A DNA stretch of 38,149 nucleotides from JAZOTK01 sp045534775 (GTDB taxonomy: Bacteria > Bacillota > Clostridia > RUG12999). Position numbers and translations under genes: made by a program. This document shows positions 8,315 through 16,237 of this stretch, one piece after another; position 1 is the stretch's first letter, and every line of letters starts with the position of its first letter. The stretch is taken from assembly GCA_045534775.1 (NCBI GenBank), contig JAZSKI010000076.1, positions 1 to 38,149 on the forward strand. Direction: 5' to 3'. The notes beneath the pieces were generated by a model, which was not told where the DNA came from, did not search any database, and was given only the letters and a program-made list of their open reading frames with translations.

Positions 8315-9457
8315 ATGAAGAAAACAGTATCAATAATTTTGTTGTTTGCAACTCTGCTTGCCTTGTGTGTACCTTCGGTAACGGCGATGGAAACTTCTGA
8401 TTTTGAAAGCAAGGCGGTAATACTTGTAGAGGCAGATACGGGTGAGGTGCTGTACGAAAAAAATAAGGATGAACACCTTGCGATGGCGAGCATTACAAAG
8501 CTGATGCTGCTTCTTTTGACTATGGAGGATTTAGAAGCAGGAAAAATCACCTTAGAGGATACGGTTATAGGCTCACCTAAAGCGAAGGAAGCGGGAGGCT
8601 CTACGATTTTTCTTGATGTTCAGGAAAAAATGTCTGTGGATGATATTTTGAAGGGCATTTGTATAAGCAGTGCCAATGATGCGGCGATTGCGCTGGCAGA
8701 GACTCTTGCGGGAAGCGAAAGCGATTTCGTTGTGCGAATGAACGAAAAGGCGAAGGAGCTGGGGCTTACAAATACAAATTATATCAACGTGACGGGCTTT
8801 GATGCAGACGGGCACTATTCCTCGGCGTATGATATTGCAATGCTCAGTCGGGAGATTATACAGAAGCATCCGAAAATTATGGAATACAGTCAGATAAGAG
8901 AGGATTGGCTGAGAGGGAAGAAAACTCAGCTGCTCAACACCAACAAGCTTCTTTCCCGATACCAGTATACTACGGGACTTAAAACAGGAACGGAAACCAA
9001 TGCGAAATATTGTCTTGCGGCAACGGCATCCAAAGACGGTACGGATTTGATTGCAGTTGTACTGGGAGCACCTACGGACGGCATCAGATTTGACGAAGCT
9101 AAAATGCTCCTTGAATACGGCTATGATAATTTTGAGTCGGCATCAGCGGTGGAGGCAATGGAATACGTAGGAGATATAGAGGTTGTAAAGGGTTCGGCTG
9201 ATACTGCAAAAACGGTTATCAAGGAAGCGTGTACCATTGTAGTGCCGAAAACCTATTCCGATAAAATTAAAAAAGAAGTAACTATGGATGAACGGGTGAC
9301 AGCGCCTGTAGCGGCAGGAACACAGGTCGGTACCATGAAACTGCTTGTAGCGGGCGAGGAGGTAAAAGAGCTTCCCGTGGTAATTTCTGAGGATATAGGC
9401 AGAATAACATTCTGGCAGGCTCTCGGGAAGATGTTTCGGTCAATATTTTCTTTTTAA
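8315..9457 (+). CDS. dacF: D-alanyl-D-alanine carboxypeptidase (DacF/PBP5 type, peptidase S11)
   Basis: A secreted penicillin-binding protein that trims the terminal D-Ala from peptidoglycan pentapeptides. A signal peptide covers residues 1-24 (Lys-Lys start, hydrophobic core, cleavage near VTA). The three active-site motifs are present: S59-x-x-K62 (ASITKLM), S119-A-N (SSAND) and K223-T-G (LKTGTE). The C-terminal domain is the usual beta-rich PBP5_C type and ends in an amphipathic stretch (FWQALGKMFRSIFSF) that may dock to the membrane. DacF is a sporulation protein in Bacillus; here linkage to rho gives no direct sign of timing. An S11 paralogue such as dacA/dacB is possible. Confidence 0.92.
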   Translation: MKKTVSIILLFATLLALCVPSVTAMETSDFESKAVILVEADTGEVLYEKNKDEHLAMASITKLMLLLLTMEDLEAGKITLEDTVIGSPKAKEAGGSTIFLDVQEKMSVDDILKGICISSANDAAIALAETLAGSESDFVVRMNEKAKELGLTNTNYINVTGFDADGHYSSAYDIAMLSREIIQKHPKIMEYSQIREDWLRGKKTQLLNTNKLLSRYQYTTGLKTGTETNAKYCLAATASKDGTDLIAVVLGAPTDGIRFDEAKMLLEYGYDNFESASAVEAMEYVGDIEVVKGSADTAKTVIKEACTIVVPKTYSDKIKKEVTMDERVTAPVAAGTQVGTMKLLVAGEEVKELPVVISEDIGRITFWQALGKMFRSIFSF

Positions 9458-9477
9458 ATAAAAACTTAAAAAATATA

Positions 9478-9506
9478 TAGACAAATGACAAAAATATTGG
9501 TATAAT
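9478..9506 (+). promoter_or_regulatory. sigma-A promoter for the stalk-domain protein
   Basis: TAGACA (9478-9483) and TATAAT (9501-9506) are 17 bases apart, between dacF and the next gene. A GGGAGG ribosome site follows before ATG 9545. Confidence 0.7.
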
Positions 9507-9544
9507 AGTATTAGTGAATATATTTAGAAGGGAGGCACAGACAA

Positions 9545-10285
9545 ATGAAAAAGATAATTATATTTTTTATGACGATGGCTATGGTGATGGGAGCAAGTGT
9601 ATTGGCAGAATCGGAAATTAAGGTTGTTATGGAAGATGAGGCTATAGCTTTTGATACGACCCCTGTTATTGTAAATGACCGTGTTATGGTTCCTATGCGT
9701 GCGATTTTTGAAGAGTTGGGCGCAACTGTAAAATGGGACGGAGAAAGAAGTACGGCAGAAGCATTATTTGGTGACGGCACCCATGTTATGCTCACCATCG
9801 GAAAAGAGAGTATTTATAAGAATAATGAAGCAAAGACTATAGATTCAGCACCTTTTATTCAAAACGACAGAACAATGGTACCCGTAAGATTTGTCTCCGA
9901 AGCATCAGGAGCAAGCGTAAGCTGGGACGGCGAAACAAGAACAGTTAAAATAGTTCCTGTGTGGAGAGTAATGGATTTTGTACCCTTTACAGATAATATG
10001 GACGTACCTGCACCCTCTGCGGCCGATAAGAAAATGAAGATAACGAACGGCAGAAAAGACGGAGAGGCTTCGGTTTACACCTATGATATAAGTGCGGCAG
10101 GCTTTGAATCTGTTGTTAAATATGAGCAAATCCTGGGCAGATTCGGATATAATCTTACAAAAGGTGACATAACAGATAAGGAAAAAGTATATTATAACGG
10201 TAAAAAGGTTGTAAAAACGTCTATTGACGGTGATACCTATGTTATCAGAATTCATGCGGACAGCACAGGAGATTCTGTTAAATAA
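9545..10285 (+). CDS. secreted stalk-domain protein (copper amine oxidase N-terminal domain-like)
   Basis: A protein of 246 residues with a signal peptide (about residues 1-21, cleavage near VLA). A copper-amine-oxidase N-terminal type repeat pair follows. The first unit has FDTTPVIVNDRVMVPMRAIFEELGATVKWDG and the second has IDSAPFIQNDRTMVPVRFVSEASGASVSWDG. These beta/alpha units are common in Clostridia cell-surface proteins, where they act as stalk or wall-associated modules rather than oxidases. There is no catalytic amine oxidase domain. The C-terminal 100 residues are not recognised. It has its own promoter and is followed after 30 bases by the Asp23 gene. Confidence 0.8.
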   Translation: MKKIIIFFMTMAMVMGASVLAESEIKVVMEDEAIAFDTTPVIVNDRVMVPMRAIFEELGATVKWDGERSTAEALFGDGTHVMLTIGKESIYKNNEAKTIDSAPFIQNDRTMVPVRFVSEASGASVSWDGETRTVKIVPVWRVMDFVPFTDNMDVPAPSAADKKMKITNGRKDGEASVYTYDISAAGFESVVKYEQILGRFGYNLTKGDITDKEKVYYNGKKVVKTSIDGDTYVIRIHADSTGDSVK

Positions 10286-10315
10286 TTATTCTATCACAGA
10301 AAGGAATGTATATAA

Positions 10316-10753
10316 ATGGAAGAAAAGATTAATATCCCCGAAATAGGCAATATAAAAATATCGGAGGAGGTTGTTGCCATCCTTTCCGATAAAGCAGTAA
10401 AAGAGGTTGAAGGCATTGCAGGACTCAGCGGCAGTCTGGTGGAAAATTTTGCAGTAGTTTTGGGCAAAAAAACCGCTACTAAGGGCATAAGTGTGGATAT
10501 TAAGGACAACGATGCAGTAATTCACCTTCACGTAATTGCGAAATATGGCTTCAGAATACCCGAAATAGCCTGGAAAGCACAGGAAGCGGTGAAAAATACC
10601 GTTGAAAGCATGACAGGTCTTAATGTAATGAAGGTTAATATCAGCGTTGAAGGGGTACAGTTCCCTGACGAAATAGCCTACCCTGAGGAAACCGAAGAAA
10701 AAATCGAGGAGATTGTTCCTGAGGTTATTGAAATCGTTGAAGAAGATGAATAA
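10316..10753 (+). CDS. Asp23/Gls24 family envelope stress protein
   Basis: A 145-residue member of the Asp23/Gls24 family. These small, usually membrane-tethered or cytoplasmic proteins are linked to cell envelope homeostasis in Firmicutes. The core reads ISEEVVAILSDKAVKEVEG, then AVIHLHVIAKYGFRIPEIAW and a VNISVEGVQFP strand. The tail is strongly acidic (rich in Glu from about residue 125). It stands just before nusB, the usual neighbour in Clostridia. No membrane segment is visible, so any membrane location would need a partner. Confidence 0.88.
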   Translation: MEEKINIPEIGNIKISEEVVAILSDKAVKEVEGIAGLSGSLVENFAVVLGKKTATKGISVDIKDNDAVIHLHVIAKYGFRIPEIAWKAQEAVKNTVESMTGLNVMKVNISVEGVQFPDEIAYPEETEEKIEEIVPEVIEIVEEDE

Positions 10754-10823
10754 ATGATACTTTGAAAAGTTCATAAAAGCTATGGGTGTGTCTGAAAAAT
10801 GAATATTTGTTTTTGAGGCATAC

Positions 10824-10850
10824 CCTGTTTTTGTTAGATTACAAAACAGG
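10824..10850 (+). promoter_or_regulatory. hairpin overlapping the nusB initiation region
   Basis: CCTGTTTT (10824-10831) pairs with AAAACAGG (10843-10850). The right arm ends immediately before the GGAG that serves nusB ATG 10863. It could modulate ribosome access, or be a weak terminator for the Asp23 transcript. No regulator is implied by the sequence. Confidence 0.35.
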
Positions 10851-10862
10851 ATGGAGAAAAAG

Positions 10863-11324
10863 ATGGAAGATAAAAAAGAACTGATAGGTGAATATGGCGA
10901 AATCTTAAAATTTAACCGAAGAACCGCAAGAGATTTGGCGTTTAAGTACATTTTCCAATGGAATGTTATAGGCGATGATGTTATTGAAAATATGGCAGAG
11001 CTGGAGAATATGACCTTCAAACCGAAGGATATGGAATATATCCGCGATGCGGTAAGCGGTGTAATGAGTAATTGTGATGAGCTTGACAGGATTATAGAGG
11101 AAAACTCAAAAGGCTGGAAGAAAGGCAGAATTTCCAATGTATGCCTGGCGGTTATGCGGCTGGCTCTTTATGAAATGCTCTATGATGAGGAAATCAGCGA
11201 CGGGATTTCCATTAATGAAGCGGTGGAGCTTATTAAAACCTATGACAGTCCCGAAGCCGCGGCTTACGTAAACGGAGTTTTAGGCGGCGTACAAAAAAAT
11301 CGTAACGGGGAAAGTGAAAGCTGA
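10863..11324 (+). CDS. nusB: transcription antitermination protein NusB
   Basis: NusB binds boxA RNA with ribosomal protein S10 and supports rRNA transcription antitermination. The 153-residue protein shows the all-helical NusB pattern: NRRTARDLAFKYIFQW near the start, RISNVCLAVMRLALYEML in the middle, and ISINEAVELIKTYDSPEA with YVNGVLGG at the end. ATG 10863 is chosen because GGAG lies 8 bases before it; the in-frame ATG at 10851 abuts a hairpin and has no spaced ribosome site. The stop shares one base with the start of the TsaD-like gene, so the two are translationally coupled. Confidence 0.93.
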   Translation: MEDKKELIGEYGEILKFNRRTARDLAFKYIFQWNVIGDDVIENMAELENMTFKPKDMEYIRDAVSGVMSNCDELDRIIEENSKGWKKGRISNVCLAVMRLALYEMLYDEEISDGISINEAVELIKTYDSPEAAAYVNGVLGGVQKNRNGESES

Positions 11325-12226
11325 TGTATCTGGGGATTGACACGAGCTGTTACACAACCTCTGTTGCCGTAGTGGATAAAGATATTAAAGCCGATAAAAG
11401 AATTTTGCTTAAGGTAAAGGACGGAGACAGGGGACTCAGACAAAGTGACGGCGTTTTTCAGCATATAAAGAATATGCCGCGTCTGACAGAAAGACTGACG
11501 GAGTTTTACCCGAAGATAAAAGGGGTTTGCGTGAGCGTAGCACCACGTAGAGAGGAAGGCTCATATATGCCTGTTTTCCTTGCGGGGACAAGCTTTGCCG
11601 AAAGCATTTCCCACAGTCTCGGCGTGCCGCTTATAAGAACCTCGCATCAGGAGGGGCATGTTGCGGCGGCGGCAAAAGACAGCGGTTTTGATGACAGCGA
11701 CCGGTTTCTGGCGGTGCATATTTCGGGAGGGACATCTGAAATCCTACTGTGCAGTCGTCGGGGAGAAGGCTATGATACAAAAATAATAGGCGGCACCTTG
11801 GATTTGCCGGCAGGTCAGCTTATAGACAGAGTGGGAGTTGCGGCAGGCATACCGTTCCCCTGCGGTAAGGAAATGGAAAATCGGGCGGCAGAGAGGCAAA
11901 TAAAATTACCGGTGACAGTCAGAGGAACCGGATTTCATTTGTCGGGGGCAGAAACAAAGGCAATGGAGCTTCTGAAGAAAAACCCTGCCGAAGCTGTGTT
12001 TTACGGAGTTTTTGAGTGCGTTGCAAGGTCGCTTGCGGCGGCACTTGAAAATGCTGTGACAGAGTATAATATACAGAAAATTTTAATTGCAGGCGGAGTG
12101 TCGGCAAACAGATATATAAGAGAATATTTGCAGGACAGACTTGAGGTATGCTTTGCGGACCCGAAATATTCTACCGACAATGCGGCAGGAGTGGCATATA
12201 TAGGTGAAAGGGCGTGTAACTTATAG
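11324..12226 (+). CDS. TsaD-like (Kae1/Peptidase_M22 family) paralogue
   Basis: A 300-residue ASKHA-fold protein related to TsaD, the tRNA N6-threonylcarbamoyladenosine transferase. The metal-site H-x3-H is kept (SHQEGH, His108 and His112), as are the nucleotide-binding GGVSANRYIRE and a late Asp (YSTDNAAGVAYIG). The start MYLGIDTSCYTTSVAVVD is typical. It is shorter than TsaD (about 335-340). In Clostridia a divergent short paralogue is common between nusB and xseA, and the true tsaD usually sits with tsaB/tsaE elsewhere. I therefore do not call this tsaD. Its stop, TAG at 12224-12226, overlaps the inferred AUA start of xseA. Confidence 0.8.
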   Translation: MYLGIDTSCYTTSVAVVDKDIKADKRILLKVKDGDRGLRQSDGVFQHIKNMPRLTERLTEFYPKIKGVCVSVAPRREEGSYMPVFLAGTSFAESISHSLGVPLIRTSHQEGHVAAAAKDSGFDDSDRFLAVHISGGTSEILLCSRRGEGYDTKIIGGTLDLPAGQLIDRVGVAAGIPFPCGKEMENRAAERQIKLPVTVRGTGFHLSGAETKAMELLKKNPAEAVFYGVFECVARSLAAALENAVTEYNIQKILIAGGVSANRYIREYLQDRLEVCFADPKYSTDNAAGVAYIGERACNL

Positions 12227-13437
12227 AGGCTTATACAATTTCACAAATAAATAAATATATAAAGAATATAATTGAAAGCGATAGTTTTTTAAAAGGGATA
12301 TGGCTTAAAGGGGAAATTTCCAATTTCAAAGCACATAATTCGGGGCATCTTTACCTGACGCTGAAGGACGAAGGTGCGGTGCTTCAGGCCGTAATGTTCC
12401 GCGGTGCCGCAAGAGGTCTTAGCTTTACGCCTCAAAACGGTATGAAGGTAATGGTTCGCTGTGATATAAGAGTATATGAGCCTATGGGAGGCTATCAGGC
12501 ATATATTACCGAGATGAACCGGGACGGGCTGGGAGATTTGCATATAGCCTTTGAACAGCTTAAAAAGAAGCTGGGCGACGAAGGGCTTTTCGATATGGCA
12601 AGGAAGAAACCCATACCGCATTTCCCTACGGCTATCGGCATTGTCACCTCTCCTACGGGTGCGGCAATTCAGGATATGCTGAACATTCTGGGCAGAAGGT
12701 GGAAATATCCGAAGATATATATTTATCCCTCATTGGTACAGGGGGATGACGCACCTCCTCAGATTATAGAGGGTATCAGATATTTTAACGAAAAAAATAA
12801 TGTAGATGTAATAATAACGGGCAGAGGCGGCGGCTCTATTGAGGATTTATGGGCATTTAATGACGAAGGCGTTGCAAGAGCTATTGCCGCATCAGATATT
12901 CCCGTAATATCAGCGGTGGGTCACGAGGTGGATTTCACCATAGCGGATTTTGTTGCCGACCTTCGTGCGGCAACTCCGTCAGAAGCGGCAGAGCGTGCCG
13001 TGCCGCTGACAACAGAGCTTAAAAACAGACTTAAGACTGCCGAAGAAAAATTAGCGGCAGGACTTCGTAAAACTGCGGTAGAGAAAAGACTGAGACTCCA
13101 ACAGCTTGACGGCGCAAGAGTATTTGAAAGCGTAAAAAATGCCGTAGATAACCGCAGACTTGATGTGGACAGACTGTCGGAAAAAATGGTTACGGGTCAG
13201 AACTTGTATCTGGAACGCAAACGTAAAAATCTTGCTATGGCGGCAAGCAATCTGGAGAGCTTAAGTCCGCTGAGCATCCTCGGAAGAGGGTATTCCATAA
13301 CCTTCGGAGAAAAAGGCAGAATAGTGGCAAGGGCGGCAGATGTAAAGAAGAATGATGATATTACCATAAAGCTGATTGACGGCGAAATCGGTGCGAAGGT
13401 AACAAACATATGCGAGATAGCTGTGAAGGAGGATTAG
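12223..13437 (+). CDS. xseA: exodeoxyribonuclease VII large subunit, inferred AUA start
   Basis: The large, catalytic subunit of ExoVII, which degrades single-stranded DNA to oligonucleotides. From 12223 the frame reads (M)EAYTISQINKYIKN, then WLKGEISNFKAHNSGH and LYLTLKDEGAVLQAVMFRG, which is the conserved N-terminal OB fold. The nuclease core follows (GIVTSPTGAAIQDML, GRGGGSIEDLWAFNDE, AVGHEVDFTIADFVADLRA), then a coiled-coil C-terminus. No ATG, GTG or TTG exists in frame between the stop at 12217-12219 and ATG 12379, which would cut off the OB fold. ATA 12223-12225 sits exactly where family members begin and overlaps the TAG of the preceding gene. AAAGGG lies about 10 bases upstream. From there the protein is 404 residues, a normal length. 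Confidence 0.88.
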   Translation: MEAYTISQINKYIKNIIESDSFLKGIWLKGEISNFKAHNSGHLYLTLKDEGAVLQAVMFRGAARGLSFTPQNGMKVMVRCDIRVYEPMGGYQAYITEMNRDGLGDLHIAFEQLKKKLGDEGLFDMARKKPIPHFPTAIGIVTSPTGAAIQDMLNILGRRWKYPKIYIYPSLVQGDDAPPQIIEGIRYFNEKNNVDVIITGRGGGSIEDLWAFNDEGVARAIAASDIPVISAVGHEVDFTIADFVADLRAATPSEAAERAVPLTTELKNRLKTAEEKLAAGLRKTAVEKRLRLQQLDGARVFESVKNAVDNRRLDVDRLSEKMVTGQNLYLERKRKNLAMAASNLESLSPLSILGRGYSITFGEKGRIVARAADVKKNDDITIKLIDGEIGAKVTNICEIAVKED

Positions 13438-13440
13438 AAA

Positions 13441-13659
13441 GTGGCAGAAAAAAAGAAAAATTTTGAAGAGGCAATAACGGAGCTGGGCGATATTGTAAGA
13501 AAATTAGACAGCGGTCAGATTCCTTTGGACGAGGCTATGGAGCTTTTTGAAAAAGGTGTAGGTCTGACGAAGGATTGTAATAAAATGCTGGACGAGGCTG
13601 AGCAAAAGGTGGAGATTTTACTTAAGAATTCAAAGGACGAGGTTGCAGAGAATGGATAA
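13441..13659 (+). CDS. xseB: exodeoxyribonuclease VII small subunit
   Basis: A 72-residue small subunit that binds the XseA coiled coil and is needed in several copies for an active enzyme. The family signature is clear: FEEAITELGDIVRKLDSGQ, then PLDEAMELFEKGVGLTKDC and LDEAEQKVEIL. The start is GTG at 13441, 8 bases after AAGGAGG (13426-13432). It begins 3 bases after xseA ends and overlaps ispA by 8 bases. Confidence 0.95.
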   Translation: MAEKKKNFEEAITELGDIVRKLDSGQIPLDEAMELFEKGVGLTKDCNKMLDEAEQKVEILLKNSKDEVAENG

Positions 13660-14536
13660 TCTTAACTTTTTGAAAGCTACCGCGGCGGAGATAGAAAAAG
13701 CAATAGATGAATATTTGCCGGTGAAAGAAAACCCGCAAAAGCTCATTTATGAAGCTATGCGGTACAGCGTTTTGGGCGGTGGTAAAAGACTTCGCGGGGT
13801 TTTGAGTGTGGCTTGCTGCCTTCTTGCGGGCGGGAAAAAAGAGGAGGTAATGCCCTTTGCAGCGGCGGTGGAGATGGTACATGCCTATTCTCTGGTACAC
13901 GACGATTTGCCATCTATGGATAACGACAGTATGAGACGTGGAAAGCCTACAAATCATTTGGTTTACGGCGAAGCTACGGCAATCCTAGCTGGAGACGGCC
14001 TTCTCGGAATGGCTTTTGAAACCGTCCTTGAGAGGTTGGATGAAACGAATACCAAAAAGGGTTCAAAAGCCCTTAAGGTATTGGCAAAAAACCTCGGGCC
14101 CTCAGGCATGCTTGGGGGGCAGGTAGTAGATATGCAATCGGAAAATAAAAAAATTGATTATGATACGCTTGTGTATTTGCAGAACCATAAAACGGGAGCG
14201 TTAATCGAAGCGGCGTGCCTCATGGGAGCGATAATGGGCGAAGCCAACACCGACCTTATTGAGAAATTAAAGGAATATGCGGCGAAAATAGGGCTGGCAT
14301 TTCAGATACAGGACGACATCTTAGATGTTATCGGAGATGAAAAGGTTTTAGGTAAGCCTATCGGCAGTGATACGGAAAGCCGCAAATCCACCTTCGTTAC
14401 CGAATGTGGCATAGAGAAGGCAAAAGAGCTGGTACAAAAGCTGTCCTCAGAAGCGGCGACGATAGTCGAAGGCATTAATGAATACGGGGATTTTCTCGCG
14501 TGGTTGGCGAAATATTTGGCAGGCAGAGAAAATTAA
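13652..14536 (+). CDS. ispA: short-chain polyprenyl diphosphate synthase (farnesyl diphosphate synthase)
   Basis: Condenses isopentenyl diphosphate with allylic diphosphates to make geranyl/farnesyl diphosphate, the precursor of undecaprenyl and quinone side chains. The 294-residue protein has the first Asp-rich motif DDLPSMD (84-90) with the two-residue insertion typical of bacterial FPP synthases, and the second motif DDILD (221-225). GGGKRLRG (42-49) binds the substrate diphosphate. ATG 13652 is chosen over TTG 13643 because GAGG is 9 bases upstream. The xseB-ispA order is the common Clostridia arrangement; no dxs follows here. Confidence 0.93.
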   Translation: MDNLNFLKATAAEIEKAIDEYLPVKENPQKLIYEAMRYSVLGGGKRLRGVLSVACCLLAGGKKEEVMPFAAAVEMVHAYSLVHDDLPSMDNDSMRRGKPTNHLVYGEATAILAGDGLLGMAFETVLERLDETNTKKGSKALKVLAKNLGPSGMLGGQVVDMQSENKKIDYDTLVYLQNHKTGALIEAACLMGAIMGEANTDLIEKLKEYAAKIGLAFQIQDDILDVIGDEKVLGKPIGSDTESRKSTFVTECGIEKAKELVQKLSSEAATIVEGINEYGDFLAWLAKYLAGREN

Positions 14537-14555
14537 ACAAAGGATATGAGAAGCT

Positions 14556-14990
14556 ATGATAGAATTTTTTAGTAACAGAATGATAATAGCAGGTTTTTCA
14601 GGCTGGTTTATTGCACAGGTATTGAAATTCTTTGTTGACTGGTGGGTTGAAAAAGGGGCACATTTTGAGAGATTTGTAGGCTCAGGCGGAATGCCCAGCT
14701 CCCACTCGGCGTTAGTTATGGCGATAGCCGTATCAATAGGGAAATATCAGGGGATGGATAGTGCTGTGTTTGCCTTAGCCCTGGCGTTTGCGGCAGTCGC
14801 AATGTATGATGCGGCAGGAGTTCGCCGCGAAACGGGCGTACAAGCTAAGCTCCTTAACCGAATGATTGAAGCGTGGCACATGGAAGGCGATTTGCAATTT
14901 GAAAAGAAGCTTAAAGAATTTGTAGGACATACCCCTTTAGAAGTATTTGCAGGAGCAATATTGGGGGGCATTATAGGATTTTTGGTTTAA
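14556..14990 (+). CDS. divergent PAP2 family protein (DUF212)
   Basis: A 144-residue membrane protein with the divergent PAP2 phosphatase-like pattern: SGGMPSSHSALVMA around residue 47 and YDAAGVRRETGVQA near 88-101. It has a hydrophobic N-terminal segment and a C-terminal one (FAGAILGGIIGFLV). True PAP2 enzymes dephosphorylate lipid pyrophosphates, and the location beside ispA suggests a polyprenyl-phosphate substrate, but the activity of this divergent group is not established. It lies 19 bases after ispA and 11 before cinA. Confidence 0.85.
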   Translation: MIEFFSNRMIIAGFSGWFIAQVLKFFVDWWVEKGAHFERFVGSGGMPSSHSALVMAIAVSIGKYQGMDSAVFALALAFAAVAMYDAAGVRRETGVQAKLLNRMIEAWHMEGDLQFEKKLKEFVGHTPLEVFAGAILGGIIGFLV

Positions 14991-15001
14991 TGAGGTAAAA
15001 A

Positions 15002-16225
15002 ATGAATGCTGAAATTATAGCGGTGGGAACAGAAATCCTGCTGGGACAAATTTTAAACACAAATGCAAAATACATATCGGAAAAGCTGGCAACAGTCGGA
15101 GTTAATATGTATTACCAGACGGTAATAGGAGACAACCCCGCCAGGCTGAAGCAAGCTCTTGAGCTTGCCTTTTCGAGAGTTGATACGGTTATTTTAACCG
15201 GAGGCTTGGGACCTACCTGTGATGATTTAACCAAGGAAACCGTAGCGGGATTTTTTGGCAAAAAGCTGGTGAGGGACGAATATTCCCTGAAAAAGATAGA
15301 GGACAGAATGTCACGGCTTGGGGCTAAGATGACCGATAACAACAAGAAACAGGCGGATATGCCGGAAGGTTGCATAATTCTTGAGAATTTCAACGGAACA
15401 GCACCGGGATGTATCATTGAAGAAAACGGGAAAACAGCAATTATGCTGCCGGGACCGCCGAGAGAAATGGAACCTATGTTTGACGGTGCGGTAGTACCTT
15501 ATCTGGCGAGTAAAACGGCAGAAGTAATACGTTCAACCTCCGTGAGAATTTTTGGTAAAGGCGAGTCGCTGGCGGAAACCATAGTCCGCGATTTGATGGA
15601 CTCTGAAAATCCTACCCTTGCACCCTATGCGAAGGAAGGTGAGGTAGAGCTTCGCGTGACGGCGAAGGCGAAGGATGAGGAGGAAGCGAGAAGACTTATA
15701 GCGCCTATGGTAGAAGAAATTAAAAACAGGCTAGGCGAAAACATCTACGGCTATGATGAGGATAATCTGACGACGGTAGCTGTAGGAAAGCTTATTAAAA
15801 ACAAAAAAACAATTTCAACAGCGGAGTCCTGTACGGGCGGGCTGTTAGCAGGAGAAATAACCTCCGTCAGCGGTAGCTCGGAGATTTTCGGATACGGATA
15901 TATAACCTATGCTAATGAAGCAAAACAGGATTTGGTGGGAGTAAACCCTGAAACTCTGAAAAAACACGGAGCCGTCAGCAGCGAGGTTGCTATGGAGATG
16001 GCGAAGGGTGCAAGAGAAAGGTCGGGCAGTCATATAGGTGTATCTGCCACGGGAGTCGCAGGACCCTCCTGCAGCGAGGCAAAGCCTGTAGGACTTGTGT
16101 ATATTGCCCTGTCAACAGAGGAAAAGACGGTATATAAAAAGCTTAACCTGATAGGTGACAGAGGCAGAATAAGAAGACTTACGGTTAAACATATAATGAA
16201 TATGATAATTAAAAATACGGATTAG
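15002..16225 (+). CDS. cinA: CinA-like protein (nicotinamide mononucleotide deamidase / competence-damage protein)
   Basis: A two-domain protein of 407 residues. The N-terminal MoCF-like domain starts MNAEIIAVGTEILLGQ and has LTGGLGPTCDDLTKE and MLPGPPREMEPMFD; in this family it acts as ADP-ribose pyrophosphatase. The C-terminal PncC domain (about residues 250-400) has STAESCTGGLLAGEITSVSGSS and GVSATGVAGP; it deamidates nicotinamide mononucleotide in pyridine nucleotide recycling. It stands 12 bases before recA, the well-known cinA-recA order of Gram-positive bacteria. Confidence 0.94.
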   Translation: MNAEIIAVGTEILLGQILNTNAKYISEKLATVGVNMYYQTVIGDNPARLKQALELAFSRVDTVILTGGLGPTCDDLTKETVAGFFGKKLVRDEYSLKKIEDRMSRLGAKMTDNNKKQADMPEGCIILENFNGTAPGCIIEENGKTAIMLPGPPREMEPMFDGAVVPYLASKTAEVIRSTSVRIFGKGESLAETIVRDLMDSENPTLAPYAKEGEVELRVTAKAKDEEEARRLIAPMVEEIKNRLGENIYGYDEDNLTTVAVGKLIKNKKTISTAESCTGGLLAGEITSVSGSSEIFGYGYITYANEAKQDLVGVNPETLKKHGAVSSEVAMEMAKGARERSGSHIGVSATGVAGPSCSEAKPVGLVYIALSTEEKTVYKKLNLIGDRGRIRRLTVKHIMNMIIKNTD

Positions 16226-16237
16226 GAGGAGATACAG

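Noticed and set aside
12379..13437. xseA starting at ATG 12379
   Set aside because: It would remove the conserved OB-fold segments (GEISNFKAHNSGH, LYLTLKDEG) that are plainly readable upstream.
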